NCBI GenBank assembly: GCA_003553525.1
Contig: PWEO01000068.1
Coordinates: forward strand, 1 to 64,000
DNA: 64,000 nucleotides
Reading direction: 5' to 3'
Source: Clostridiaceae bacterium
GTDB lineage: Bacteria; Bacillota; Clostridia; Peptostreptococcales; T1SED10-28
Shown here: in pieces, positions 19,701 through 29,976 of the stretch
Layout: every line of letters starts with the position of its first letter
Position numbering within the stretch: the first letter of the stretch is position 1
Notes under the pieces: generated by a model
What the model was told of the DNA's origin: nothing
The model's input: only the letters and a program-made list of their open reading frames with translations
Database searches by the model: none
Position numbers and translations under genes: made by a program

Positions 19701-20933
19701 ATGAAAATTAAACTGGACCGAAGGCTGTTGAAATATGCTTTTCACGCTTTTTTGGTAATAAGCATGGCTATCGTGGTCTATCAGATTTTGGAGAATATGG
19801 GATATTTCAGTGGGCAATTAATGGTTCTTTGGAAGTGGATTCGAAGAATCCTCAGTCCTTTCATCATCGGAATTTTTGCAGCCTATATTCTTAATCCCGG
19901 GGTTCGAAGGTTCGAGGAAAGTGTTTATGGGCGGATCAAACTACTCAATAATAATACCCGAACGAAGCGGATGTTAAGTATCAGCAGCATGTTTTTGATT
20001 GTGATCCTCTTCTTTGTTATGATCTTTGTGGTGGTCACCCCCCGGGTGATAACCAGTATATCCGATATTGTGCGTAATTTTCCGGAATACATGGATAATA
20101 CCATTGCCTTTGTGGAAAATTTAGAGGTCAGCCTCAGGGCTCAAAATTTGGATGCTTTTTTTCAGGAATTTCAGATCATCGAAGAAATAGAAGACTGGCT
20201 TGAAAACGGGTTCCAGTACATAAGGGAATCCCTGGATGAAATTATCGATATGATTTTTTTCCAAATCACCAATATCACTTCGGGAATTCTGAACTTTCTG
20301 ATCGGTATGATCATGGCATTTTACCTGCTTTATGACAAAAATCTGATAAAGAAAAATATCAACAAAGTTTTGTATACGATATTTTCAAAGGAAATGGTCT
20401 ATAAAATCAATGATTTCGGCCGGGATGCCGACGATCTTTTCGGCCGCTATATTGTGGGAAGATCCATCGACTCCTTTATCATCGGGGTGATTGCCTTTAT
20501 CGGGCTTAGTATATTAGGGATCCCTTACCGAATGCTCTTTAGTATCATTATCGGGGTTACCAATATGATTCCCTATTTCGGCCCCTATTTAGGTGGCATA
20601 CCCGTTATTATTGTGACCATGTTTTCTTCCTTTCAGGAAGCTTTATGGGTGGCGCTGTTTATATTAGCCTTGCAGCAGTTTGACGGTTTGGTTCTGGGAC
20701 CGAAAATCTTAGGGGACAGTGTAGGGATTCGACCGATTTGGATCATTCTCTCCATTTATGTGGGGGGAAGGATTTTCGGAATCCTTGGAATGTTTTTGGG
20801 AGTACCGGTATTTGCGGTAATCGTCATGTTTTTAGAAAGGCTGATTGCAAGAAGATTGGAAAAGCGGGGAATCAGCCAGGGGGAAGCGGAAAGTGCCCCC
20901 CATCGACGGGAAAATGCCCTTAAGGATGGATAA
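19701..20933 (+). CDS. AI-2E family transporter (YtvI/PerM-like)
   Basis: Multiple TM segments; GVTNMIPYFGPYLGGIPVIIVTM and GPKILGDSVGIRPIWIILSIYVGG motifs. Confidence 0.9.
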   Translation: MKIKLDRRLLKYAFHAFLVISMAIVVYQILENMGYFSGQLMVLWKWIRRILSPFIIGIFAAYILNPGVRRFEESVYGRIKLLNNNTRTKRMLSISSMFLIVILFFVMIFVVVTPRVITSISDIVRNFPEYMDNTIAFVENLEVSLRAQNLDAFFQEFQIIEEIEDWLENGFQYIRESLDEIIDMIFFQITNITSGILNFLIGMIMAFYLLYDKNLIKKNINKVLYTIFSKEMVYKINDFGRDADDLFGRYIVGRSIDSFIIGVIAFIGLSILGIPYRMLFSIIIGVTNMIPYFGPYLGGIPVIIVTMFSSFQEALWVALFILALQQFDGLVLGPKILGDSVGIRPIWIILSIYVGGRIFGILGMFLGVPVFAVIVMFLERLIARRLEKRGISQGEAESAPHRRENALKDG

Positions 20934-21012
20934 AGCCATCAAAGTACTAAAAATTAAATGAAAAAAAGGACTAAAGCATTAATATTTAATGTTAAACAGG
21001 TATTAATATAAT

Positions 21013-21092
21013 AAAAAAGACCTTTTTAAGGCACGTCCCATGCTGTTGTTAAAAACAATCTAAGGGGGTTCCTATAGGAAGAGTCTTTTTTT
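21013..21092 (+). other. Compact multi-hairpin element closed by an AAAAAAGAC/GTCTTTTTT stem (terminator or structured RNA)
   Basis: AAAAAAGAC...GTCTTTTTTT outer stem with internal mini-hairpins CCTTTTTAAGG, GCACGTCCCATGC, TTGTTAAAAACAA, TTCCTATAGGAA. Confidence 0.4.
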
Positions 21093-21138
21093 GTGGAAAA
21101 CAAAACGGGCATTCAAACTTTGTGAAAAAAAATACTAC

Positions 21139-21167
21139 TTGCAAACCGTTATCACTTAAGCTATAAT
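21139..21167 (+). promoter_or_regulatory. Sigma-A promoter of the iron ABC transporter operon
   Basis: TTGCAA-N17-TATAAT. Confidence 0.75.
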
Positions 21168-21249
21168 ATCAAGTACAGTGATATGGAAGCCCCTTACATA
21201 AAGGGGGGGGGTCATTGAAATAATACCATTGAAAGAGGGAGAGGAAAAA

Positions 21250-22296
21250 ATGAACGTACTTAACCACAAGAAAAAATTGATCCTTATAGGATTGTTAATT
21301 GCAATCATTGCTTTAGCCGGATGTAACGAAGCCACGGGGGATGAAGACGCCGGAGAACTGGTAGTATACTCCGCAAGAAATGAAAACTTTGTGGACGCTT
21401 TACTCCAGAAGTTCCATGAAGATACGGGAATTGAAGTGCAAGCCCTTCATGGTGGGGATACCGTTGTAAATCGGGTAAAGGAAGAATCCAATAATGTACA
21501 GGGAGATATTTTTATTTCCAATGATGTGGGCGCTTTAGAGCATTTACGAATCGAAGGACTCTTAGAGCCCATTGAGCGGGAAGATTTTCCCGGTATTGAT
21601 GAACAGTACCGCGGGGAAGACAACTCCTGGGTAGCTCTTTCTGCAAGAACCCGGGTACTGATGTACAACAAAGACTTAATCACCGAAGAGGAAATGCCCA
21701 AAAACATCTGGGATCTGACAGATCCTCAGTATGAAGGAGCCTTCGCCATCACCCGGGGAGGAAACGGAGGAATGATCGGCCACGTATCTGCCCTTCGAAA
21801 TGAATGGGGAGACCAGCGGACCATGGAGTGGATTGAAGGCGTAAAGGACAATGCCGGCGGAATTCTGCAGGGCCATGGAGATATTCGACGGGCCGTAGGT
21901 GCGGGAGAATTTAAGTTCGGACTGGTTAACAATTATTATTTCCATCAGCAGTTACAAGAACCTTCCAATAACAATGTAGATGTCATTTACCCGGACCAGG
22001 GGGATGATGAAATGGGGGCTGTTGTCAACGCCGCCGGATTCGGAAGAATCAAAGAGGGACCGAACGCAAAGAGCGTAAATGTTTTTGTGGATTGGATTTT
22101 AGAGGCGGAAAATCAGCAAATGTTTTCCAATGCATCCTTGGAAGTTCCGATAAATCCCGATATTGAAGTTATTGAAGGTGCAAGAGCGATTTCTGAGTAT
22201 AAGGTTCAGGGAATGTCTCTTCGGGAGCTTGGCGACGTATGGGAAGATACCCGACGTTTGATTGAAGAATCAGGACTGGATCTGGAAATTCGATAA
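21250..22296 (+). CDS. Fe(3+)-type ABC transporter substrate-binding lipoprotein
   Basis: Lipobox (IIALAGCN), VVYSARNENFVDALLQKFHEDTGIEV; RBS GAGAGGAAAA before ATG 21250 (track start 21229 is a TTG). Confidence 0.88.
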   Translation: MNVLNHKKKLILIGLLIAIIALAGCNEATGDEDAGELVVYSARNENFVDALLQKFHEDTGIEVQALHGGDTVVNRVKEESNNVQGDIFISNDVGALEHLRIEGLLEPIEREDFPGIDEQYRGEDNSWVALSARTRVLMYNKDLITEEEMPKNIWDLTDPQYEGAFAITRGGNGGMIGHVSALRNEWGDQRTMEWIEGVKDNAGGILQGHGDIRRAVGAGEFKFGLVNNYYFHQQLQEPSNNNVDVIYPDQGDDEMGAVVNAAGFGRIKEGPNAKSVNVFVDWILEAENQQMFSNASLEVPINPDIEVIEGARAISEYKVQGMSLRELGDVWEDTRRLIEESGLDLEIR

Positions 22297-22405
22297 CGAA
22301 AAGTATAAAGTATTAAGAATAAAATATAAAGTTTAAAGCATATAGAATCGGAAGAAGCCTCAAAGCTTGACTTTGTCAGGCTTTTTCCCTGTTAGGAGAG
22401 TACTT

Positions 22406-23977
22406 ATGATTAGAAGAGCACCGTTGAAAAAAAGAAAAATCAGCTCGTTCATGGGACGGGTACCGCCGAATCCCTTGTTAACTGTAATCAGTATACTTGT
22501 TGCACTGTTTATGAGTATTCCCATAATTTATGTAGGATTTCGGGGCATCTTCGCCGGAAGTGAGCGGTGGCTTCGACTGTTGGACGGTCGGATTCCTCAA
22601 CTTTTACTCAACACTTTGGGGCTTACCGCCGTGGTGGTGTTTTTTTCAACGGTGATCGGTGTCAGTCTTGCAATTGCCGTAACTCGATGTAATGTGCCGG
22701 GAAGAAAGATTTTTTCCTGGCTATTGGTGTTGCCCTTAATTATCCCCCCTTATGTAGGGGCGGTAACCTATATCATGATTTTTGGGCCTATGGGTCCCCT
22801 GGGAAGCTGGTTTCAAATTTATTCTTTTTCCGGCGTGGCCTTTGTACTGACGATCTTTACGTATCCCTACGTGTTTTTAGTGGTGCGTTCCGCCTTAAAG
22901 CGGATGAATCGAAACTTGGAGGAGGCGGGAAGATCCCTGGGACTGGATAATCTGGGGGTGTTTTTAAAGGTGAATCTGCCTCTTCTTCGACCTTCCATAG
23001 GAGCAGGAGCCATTCTGGTTGCCCTGTATGTATTATCGGACTTCGGAGCGATCTCCATGCTTCGCTATAATACTTTTACCTCTGCAATCTACTATCAAAT
23101 GGGAGGGTACGACAATGTATCCGCTACGATATTAAGTCTGGTGTTAATTATTTTAACCGTGGGGGTCTTATGGTTGGAGGCCAGGGTAGGCCGAAAAACA
23201 GCGTACTTTCAAGCGGACAGTTCTTACCGAACCCTGGAAATTTTAGATATCGGGAAATGGCGTTATCCCTTAGTGGGAGTGATTCTTCTGGTCATTGGTG
23301 TAACCATCATTATTCCCCTGGGAGTAATCCTTTACTGGTCTTGGATCGGGATTGCCCGGGGAGCTCTTGACGGAAGATTTTGGGGTTACTTAATGAACAG
23401 CCTTCAAGTTTCCCTGCTGGCGGGAGGCCTTTCCATGGTCTTTGCTTTTCCCATTGTGTACTTAAAATCCCGGTACCCGTCGAAATTCACCACGATTTTA
23501 CAACGGCTGAGCTACTCCGGTTATGCACTGCCCGGGGTGATTGTAGCCCTTGGAATCATCTTTTTGTTTAACCGGTACATCCCTGTGCTTTATGGAAGCT
23601 CATTTGTCATCGTCATTGCGTACCTGATTCGGTTTTTACCGCAGTCCATGCAGTCCAGCAGTGCTTCCCTGGAAATGATCCCTCCGAAAATCGATGAAGC
23701 CGCAAGGAACCTGGGAGAACCCTTTTGGAAAGTGATTTTCAAGGTGATCCTTCCCTTGATGCTTCCGGGACTGTTTGCGGGAGGGGCCCTGGTTTTTGTC
23801 AGCTCCATGAAGGAACTGCCCGCAACCCTATTGCTGCGTCCGCCGAATTTCGATACCTTGGCCGTAAGGGTTTGGGTAGAGGCCAGTGAGGCCGTGTATC
23901 ATATGGCTGCGCCGGCAGCGCTGATCATCATTATTGTATCGATTGTTCCGATTAAGTTTTTACTGGATAAATATTAA
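22406..23977 (+). CDS. Iron ABC transporter permease (FbpB-type, two fused permease domains)
   Basis: Two EAA-like loops (EEAGRSLGLDNLGVFLKVNLPLLRPS; DEAARNLGEPFWKVIFKVILPLMLPG); RBS TTAGGAGAG before ATG 22406. Confidence 0.9.
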   Translation: MIRRAPLKKRKISSFMGRVPPNPLLTVISILVALFMSIPIIYVGFRGIFAGSERWLRLLDGRIPQLLLNTLGLTAVVVFFSTVIGVSLAIAVTRCNVPGRKIFSWLLVLPLIIPPYVGAVTYIMIFGPMGPLGSWFQIYSFSGVAFVLTIFTYPYVFLVVRSALKRMNRNLEEAGRSLGLDNLGVFLKVNLPLLRPSIGAGAILVALYVLSDFGAISMLRYNTFTSAIYYQMGGYDNVSATILSLVLIILTVGVLWLEARVGRKTAYFQADSSYRTLEILDIGKWRYPLVGVILLVIGVTIIIPLGVILYWSWIGIARGALDGRFWGYLMNSLQVSLLAGGLSMVFAFPIVYLKSRYPSKFTTILQRLSYSGYALPGVIVALGIIFLFNRYIPVLYGSSFVIVIAYLIRFLPQSMQSSSASLEMIPPKIDEAARNLGEPFWKVIFKVILPLMLPGLFAGGALVFVSSMKELPATLLLRPPNFDTLAVRVWVEASEAVYHMAAPAALIIIIVSIVPIKFLLDKY

Positions 23978-23992
23978 GGGAGGGGTGGAAAA

Positions 23993-25048
23993 GTGGAAAC
24001 GGCCATTGAATTAAAAGGAATTACGAAGACCTATAAAGGGGAACGACAGGCGGCGGTTTGCAATGTCAGCCTAAAGGTCAAAAAAGGAAGCATCATCACG
24101 CTGTTGGGACCCAGCGGCTGTGGGAAAACCACAACCCTTCGTTTGATTGCCGGATTTGAACGACCGGAATCCGGCGAAATATCTATCGGGGGAAAACTTA
24201 TGGCCGGAGAGAAAACCTGGGTTTCTGCGGAAAAAAGAAAAATCGGTATGGTTTTTCAGGATTATGCCCTGTTTCCCCATTTAAACGTGGAAGAAAATAT
24301 CGGCTTCGGCTATCGGGGAAAGGATAAAAAGGAGCGGGTACAAGAGGTTCTGGAAATGGTAAATCTTCTTGGATTTGAGCATAAAGGAGTACATCATTTG
24401 TCCGGGGGGCAGCAGCAGCGGGTGGCTTTGGCCCGGGCCCTGGCAAAACGGCCGGAAGTAATATTACTTGATGAACCCTTTAGTAATTTGGATACCAATC
24501 TGAAACAGACCATGAGAAACGAAGTTAGAAGAATTCTAAAGAAAGCCAATGCCACAGGAATACTGGTCAGTCACGATCAAAAAGACGCCCTGGCCATATC
24601 CGATGAAATTGTAGTGATGAAAGGCGGCATCATTCAGCAAAAAGGAAGCCCGAGAAAAATCTATCAGTTTCCCAACAATGCTTTTGTTGCCGGATTTGTA
24701 GGGGAATCCAACATGATGGAGGGGACGGTTGAACCGGGAAAACGGTGGATCAGAACGGATATCGGTCGAATTCCCTGTAATCAGTATCATATTATATCCG
24801 AAGGAGAAAAGATTTTAATATCTCTTAGACCCAACGGATTTCAACTGGCCGAGGACGGAGAGATCGAAGGAAACGTGGAGACCTACAGCTATGTAGGGGA
24901 GTACCTGGAAGCGAGAATCAGTGTAACCACTCAGAAAAAAGAAAAAACCTCCCTGCTGGTATACCTTCATCCCAATGAAACGGTACAACAGGGAGATCTG
25001 TTAAAATTTCGGGTTTCAGCAAATTTTGTTTCCGTAGTCAAAAATTAA
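23993..25048 (+). CDS. ABC transporter ATP-binding protein (FbpC/PotA type)
   Basis: Walker A GPSGCGKTT, signature LSGGQQQRVALARAL, Walker B VILLDEPFSNLD, C-terminal TOBE-like region. Confidence 0.94.
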   Translation: METAIELKGITKTYKGERQAAVCNVSLKVKKGSIITLLGPSGCGKTTTLRLIAGFERPESGEISIGGKLMAGEKTWVSAEKRKIGMVFQDYALFPHLNVEENIGFGYRGKDKKERVQEVLEMVNLLGFEHKGVHHLSGGQQQRVALARALAKRPEVILLDEPFSNLDTNLKQTMRNEVRRILKKANATGILVSHDQKDALAISDEIVVMKGGIIQQKGSPRKIYQFPNNAFVAGFVGESNMMEGTVEPGKRWIRTDIGRIPCNQYHIISEGEKILISLRPNGFQLAEDGEIEGNVETYSYVGEYLEARISVTTQKKEKTSLLVYLHPNETVQQGDLLKFRVSANFVSVVKN

Positions 25049-25073
25049 GAGGTAATGGTAAGCCCTGAAAGGT

Positions 25074-25742
25074 CTAAAAGTCAAAGGAATCTCCGGGAGA
25101 CAAGACTTTACCCAGGGCTTTTTCTACGCCCTCCACAAATGCTTTCGGTGAGGCTTCAATAACGGGGAAGGTATTGTAATGCATGGGAATTGCAATTTTC
25201 GGTTCGATAAAGTCCACCGCCCGAAGGGCATCTTCCACGTCCATGGTGAAATTTCCCCCGATGGGCAGTAAAGCCACATCCACTTCCTCAATCTGCAGCA
25301 GTTTCATATCATAGGTAAGTCCCGTATCCCCGGCATGATAGAGTTTTTTTCCTGCGGCTTCAATTAAAAAGCCTCCGGGGTTGCCGCCGTTTATGACGCC
25401 CTCCTCGGTTTGGATTCCCGAGCCGTGAAGGGCGGGAGTCATTTTTACTTTTCCGAAGGGAAAGGATGTGCGCCCTCCGATATGCATGGGGTGGCATTTC
25501 ACATCAAAGGCGGAGAGATAAATACAAATCTCATGATTTGCCACAACGGTTGCCCCGGATTTTTTGGCCAGCTCCACGGTACTGCCCAGATGGTCCCCAT
25601 GTCCATGGGTAAGGAAAATATAGTTCAACTCTTCAACCGTAAAGTCCTGTTTAAGATCTTCCTCCAAAAAGGGGTCAATTAAGGCTTTTAACTCTTCCTC
25701 TTCCACATAAAATGCGGAATGTCCTAAAAATTGAATTTTCAT
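25074..25742 (-). CDS. Metal-dependent hydrolase, UPF0173 / MBL fold (YtkL-like)
   Basis: [48 protein letters not shown]. Confidence 0.92.
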   Translation of the reverse strand: MKIQFLGHSAFYVEEEELKALIDPFLEEDLKQDFTVEELNYIFLTHGHGDHLGSTVELAKKSGATVVANHEICIYLSAFDVKCHPMHIGGRTSFPFGKVKMTPALHGSGIQTEEGVINGGNPGGFLIEAAGKKLYHAGDTGLTYDMKLLQIEEVDVALLPIGGNFTMDVEDALRAVDFIEPKIAIPMHYNTFPVIEASPKAFVEGVEKALGKVLSPGDSFDF

Positions 25743-25891
25743 TGTTAAACCTCCTCATTAATGATTATATACTCTCAAAAATATTTTCCCTTATTACAAT
25801 ATATATCTAAAATTCTCTTTATTAATCAGAAAATTATGATAGAATGAATAGTTAAATCATGACAATCAAGAATAAATAAAGGAGCGATCAT

Positions 25892-26455
25892 ATGAAGCGA
25901 CAAGAAGCACTGTCTATTTTCAATGAATACGTTTTAAGTGAGCAACTGCTAAAACACACCCTGGCAGTGGAAGCCGGCATGCGGGGTTATGCAAAAAAGT
26001 TCGAGGAAGATGTGGAAAAATGGTCGGTCACCGCCTTGCTGCATGATTTGGATTATGAAAAATATCCGGAAGAACACCCGAAAAAAGGGGTGGAGATTTT
26101 ACAGGAGAGGGGTTTATCCCCGGATATTATTGAAGCCGTTAAAGGGCATGCGGATTATATGAATACCCCTAGAGAATCCTTAATGGCGAAAGCCCTTTAT
26201 GCCAGCGACGAGTTGGCAAGCTTTATTGTTGCCTGTGCCCTGGTGCGTCCTTCGAAAAGTTTTGAGGATTTGAAGTACAAGTCCGTGAAGAAAAAAATCA
26301 AGGACAAAGCCTTTGCGAAAGGGGTGGACCGTGAAATCCTAAAAAAAGGGGCGGAGGAATTAGGACTGTCTCTGGAAGAGCACATAGGAAATATGATCGA
26401 ATTTTTAAGGATAAGGGAACAAGAACTGCAGAGTGCTGATCAAAGTCTGCTCTAA
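25892..26455 (+). CDS. HD domain-containing protein
   Basis: EQLLKHTLAVEAGMRGYA, ALLHDLDYEKYPEEH, AVKGHADYMN. Confidence 0.85.
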   Translation: MKRQEALSIFNEYVLSEQLLKHTLAVEAGMRGYAKKFEEDVEKWSVTALLHDLDYEKYPEEHPKKGVEILQERGLSPDIIEAVKGHADYMNTPRESLMAKALYASDELASFIVACALVRPSKSFEDLKYKSVKKKIKDKAFAKGVDREILKKGAEELGLSLEEHIGNMIEFLRIREQELQSADQSLL

Positions 26456-26664
26456 TTTATAAGCGGGAAAGGAGATACAAAAATATTCAATATTTCTGTC
26501 ATCAGGATCGGTAGCAGAATAGAAGGCATACGGGCAAAGTAAGAGAGGTTACTAATCAATAATTGTTATTTTTTGTGTTTAAAAATTAACTAAGCTGTGT
26601 TATAATGTGTGGAGTGGAAAATTAAAATTCTAATAATAATACAATCAAAGAAAGGGTTGAAGAA

Positions 26665-27561
26665 ATGGATAAAAAACAAATAATTGCTGTGGTGGCTATG
26701 GTCATTATTGCCCTGGGCACCCTGGTGGGATACGATGCTTTACGGGATAATGTGGCCGCAGGAGCAGAAAGTTATGAAGTAACCGCAGAGGGATACGGCG
26801 GAGAAATCCGACTGCAGGTATTTATTGACGGAGAAGAAATCGTAGGGATTGAACTATTAGAGCATAACGAAACCCAAGGTCTTGGCGACGCTGCAATACT
26901 AGAAATTATTGAAGAGATGATCGAGACGAACTCCACGGATGTGGAAGTGGTTTCCGGGGCAACCATATCGTCTAACGCAGCAATTGCCGCAGTAGGTGAC
27001 GCATTAGCCCGGGCCGGTCTCGTTACGGGAGATGTGTATAATGTTACCGCCCAAGGTTATGGCGGAGATGTTGTGTTGGATGTGATCATTAACGATGGAG
27101 AAATTGTAGGGATCAATATTGTGGAGCACAGTGAAACCGAAGGTTTAGGAGACGCCGGTATGGAGGAAACCATCGAGGCGATTCTTGATGAACAGTCTGT
27201 TGAGGTGGACACGGTATCCGGAGCCACCGTATCCAGTGAGGCGGTTATTTCCGGTGTACGTCAAGCCCTGGAAGATGCGGGAATCGAACTTGGGGACGCA
27301 GACCATGAGCAACAGGGAGTACTTGGAACGGCCTCGGGTTATGGCGGAGATATTGTATTGGATGTTGTCTTTGACAATGGAGAAATTGTCGATATCTTTG
27401 TTGTGGAACAAAGCGAAACTCCCGGTTTTGGGGACGAAGCCATCGAGGAAATGATTGAAGACGTAATTGCGGCTCAATCAACCGAAGTGGATACAGTATC
27501 CGGCGCTACGGCATCCAGCAGAGGCGCCCTAGAAGCCATTAGAGACGCCTTAGGGCAGTAG
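26665..27561 (+). CDS. Membrane-anchored protein with three tandem FMN-binding domains
   Basis: N-terminal TM anchor then three GYGG(E/D)...LGD...VSGAT(I/V/A)SS repeats, each with the flavinylation-type SGATxSS motif. Confidence 0.92.
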   Translation: MDKKQIIAVVAMVIIALGTLVGYDALRDNVAAGAESYEVTAEGYGGEIRLQVFIDGEEIVGIELLEHNETQGLGDAAILEIIEEMIETNSTDVEVVSGATISSNAAIAAVGDALARAGLVTGDVYNVTAQGYGGDVVLDVIINDGEIVGINIVEHSETEGLGDAGMEETIEAILDEQSVEVDTVSGATVSSEAVISGVRQALEDAGIELGDADHEQQGVLGTASGYGGDIVLDVVFDNGEIVDIFVVEQSETPGFGDEAIEEMIEDVIAAQSTEVDTVSGATASSRGALEAIRDALGQ

Positions 27562-27650
27562 AAAATAAAGAAGTATTCAGTTATCCTAAACTAAATGAAT
27601 GCTAACATAACTAGAGTGGAACCCTTTATAAAGATCCGGTTTACAGGTTG

Positions 27651-27686
27651 AAAAAACCCCCGATGATTTCATCGGGGGGTTTTTTG
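27651..27686. terminator. Bidirectional intrinsic terminator
   Basis: AAAAAACCCCCGATGATTTCATCGGGGGGTTTTTT. Confidence 0.9.
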
Positions 27687-27766
27687 ATGGTAGTTCAATC
27701 AAAAAAAATAACCCTGGTAATGTATACACACCGTTTCGTATTCTCTTAGGGACTGATGTGCTCAAA

Positions 27767-28513
27767 TTATTTGAAGAGGTGTTCAATTTCTTCCTTTTTC
27801 TTTAAACCTTCAAGCACTTTTACAATATTTTTAAACTCTGAGTCCATCTCGAATACTTTTTTAAAATGATGTTTTGCCTGTTTTTGTTCATCCTTATGAT
27901 AATAAGCAATCCCCTGGTAATAGTGACTATATAATTTCATGTGAAATTCCTGATTTTTAGTCGCTTTTATTTTGTCTCCCAAAAAGATGGTCGTGTTCCA
28001 ATCTTCTTTGTCAATCGCTAAGTGCATGGCATTAACAAAATGTTTGTCAACAACTTCCGGATCAATTTTACCTTCACTGTCACTCATAATTGTCCGATGA
28101 TACAATTCAAATGCCTTATCATTCTCTCCCTTTCCCATGTAGGACTCTGCAAGCATTAACTTAAGATAGGGTTCATCGGGAAAATATTCCGTCAATTTGA
28201 TTAAATGGGGAATTGCTTTAGGATAACGCTTTTTACGATAGAGTGTTTTTGCCTGCTGTATATGATAATTTTCAGGACTTTCATTCTTTTTCCAATAGAT
28301 CCTTGCCACTAAAATCAGGGCACCGATAAAGAAATAAGAACTGTTGATGAAACTGAGAAAAATAAGAAAAACCCCTGTCAGACCAAGCAGGGTTTGTAAA
28401 TAATTGATAATCCGGTTTTTTGTTCCCGATCGCTCCCTTAAAGAATCAAACACCGATAAATTTTGGTCTAGTTCGCTGATTTTTATGTAGGGATTTTCAT
28501 GGTGTTCTGCCAT
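27767..28513 (-). CDS. Membrane-associated tetratricopeptide repeat protein
   Basis: Two TM segments then TPR-like repeats (AKTLYRKKRYPKAIPHLIKLTEYFPDEPYLKLMLAESYMGKGENDKAFELY). Confidence 0.75.
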   Translation of the reverse strand: MAEHHENPYIKISELDQNLSVFDSLRERSGTKNRIINYLQTLLGLTGVFLIFLSFINSSYFFIGALILVARIYWKKNESPENYHIQQAKTLYRKKRYPKAIPHLIKLTEYFPDEPYLKLMLAESYMGKGENDKAFELYHRTIMSDSEGKIDPEVVDKHFVNAMHLAIDKEDWNTTIFLGDKIKATKNQEFHMKLYSHYYQGIAYYHKDEQKQAKHHFKKVFEMDSEFKNIVKVLEGLKKKEEIEHLFK

Positions 28514-28590
28514 AAATGAGTCACATCCTTTTTATTAAAAGGAAGGCGCTTAAAGCACCTTCCTTAAGTTATAATGTTCATTAAATCATT

Positions 28591-29976
28591 CTACTCTGTG
28601 TCGAGCTTTTCAATTCTGAAGCCGATGTATGCATAAATCACATTAATTATCGGCACCGTGTAGTTAAAGACCGCAAACGGAGCATAGGCAAAGGGGTGTA
28701 CCCCGAGAACACTCCACATAAAGGCTCCACAGGTGTTCCATGGGATAAATGGAGAGGTTAAGGTACCTCCACCCTCCAGCGCTCGGGAAAGAACTCTTGG
28801 GCTGAGACCCCGTTCTTCGTAGGTCGTCTTGTACATTCTTCCAGGCACAACCAGTGCAAGATACTGGTCTCCGGAAACAAGGTTAATAAAAATACAGGAT
28901 AAAATTGTTGCAAGAACCAAGGAGCCGGTTCCTTTGGCAAACTTTAGAACGAAAGCACCGATGGCCTTGAGCATACCCGTACTTTCCATAATTCCACCTA
29001 GGGAAAGGGCTATGATAATCAGAGAAACCGTCCACATCATGTAGTCCAGTCCTCCACCATCAATTAGCTCGTCAACAACCTCAACACCAGTATCTACAGC
29101 ATAGCCATAATGAGCAGCATCGATAATCTCTGTCATTCCCGCTCCCTGGAATATTGCTGCAAAAATTCCCCCCAGGATGGTTCCTGCAAGAAGTCCGGGA
29201 ATTGCCGGCACTTTAAAAATGACAATGACAATAACCAGTAGCGGTGGAATTACAAGTAGGGGATTTAAATTAAATGCCCCGGAAAGAGCATCCTGAATTT
29301 CGATGATTCCACCTGGATCCAATGCTTCTGTCGTATAAGTAGCTCCTAGAACTCCAAAGAAAATTAAAGAGATGACATAGGCAGGAGCTGTTGTCCACAT
29401 CATATATTTGATGTGCGTAAATAGCTCTCCACCTGCCATGGCGGGAGATAAGTTGGTGGTATCGGAAAGCGGGGACATTTTGTCACCAAAATATGCCCCG
29501 GAAACCACGGCTCCGGCTACTGCACCTGCAGGGAGACCAAATCCCGTTCCGACTCCAATTAATGCAATACCGATGGTTGCAGCAGTTGTCCAGGAACTTC
29601 CGATTGAAAGTGCAACAATTGAACAGATTAAGAGGGTTGCAATCAGGAAAATTCCCGGAGCAAGAATTTCCAGCCCATAATAAATCAGGGTGGGAACCGT
29701 TCCGCTTAATAACCATGTTCCAACTAATGTACCGATAATCATAAGAATAAGTATTGCCTGCATGGCCAGTTTAATTCCGTCGATAATGCTTGATTCCACT
29801 TCTTCCCAAGTGTAATTAAGAGCAAAAATCGCAACTGCTCCAGCGACAATTACACCGACCAATAAAGGAATATGGGGGTCAGCACCGAAGGTAACGATCC
29901 CCAAAAAAAGTGAAGCAATGAGAACAATAATAGTAAATAAGGCATGTGACAGCGTAGCTTGCTTTTTTTCTTTCAT
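28591..29976 (-). CDS. Na+/H+ antiporter NhaC family transporter
   Basis: FGDKMSPLSDTTNLSPAMAGGELFTHIKYMMWTTAPAY motif typical of NhaC family. Confidence 0.92.
   Translation of the reverse strand: MKEKKQATLSHALFTIIVLIASLFLGIVTFGADPHIPLLVGVIVAGAVAIFALNYTWEEVESSIIDGIKLAMQAILILMIIGTLVGTWLLSGTVPTLIYYGLEILAPGIFLIATLLICSIVALSIGSSWTTAATIGIALIGVGTGFGLPAGAVAGAVVSGAYFGDKMSPLSDTTNLSPAMAGGELFTHIKYMMWTTAPAYVISLIFFGVLGATYTTEALDPGGIIEIQDALSGAFNLNPLLVIPPLLVIVIVIFKVPAIPGLLAGTILGGIFAAIFQGAGMTEIIDAAHYGYAVDTGVEVVDELIDGGGLDYMMWTVSLIIIALSLGGIMESTGMLKAIGAFVLKFAKGTGSLVLATILSCIFINLVSGDQYLALVVPGRMYKTTYEERGLSPRVLSRALEGGGTLTSPFIPWNTCGAFMWSVLGVHPFAYAPFAVFNYTVPIINVIYAYIGFRIEKLDTE

Noticed and set aside
27145-27481. Overlapping ORFs on both strands in the FMN-binding gene
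   Set aside because: By-products of the repeated coding sequence; no independent support.
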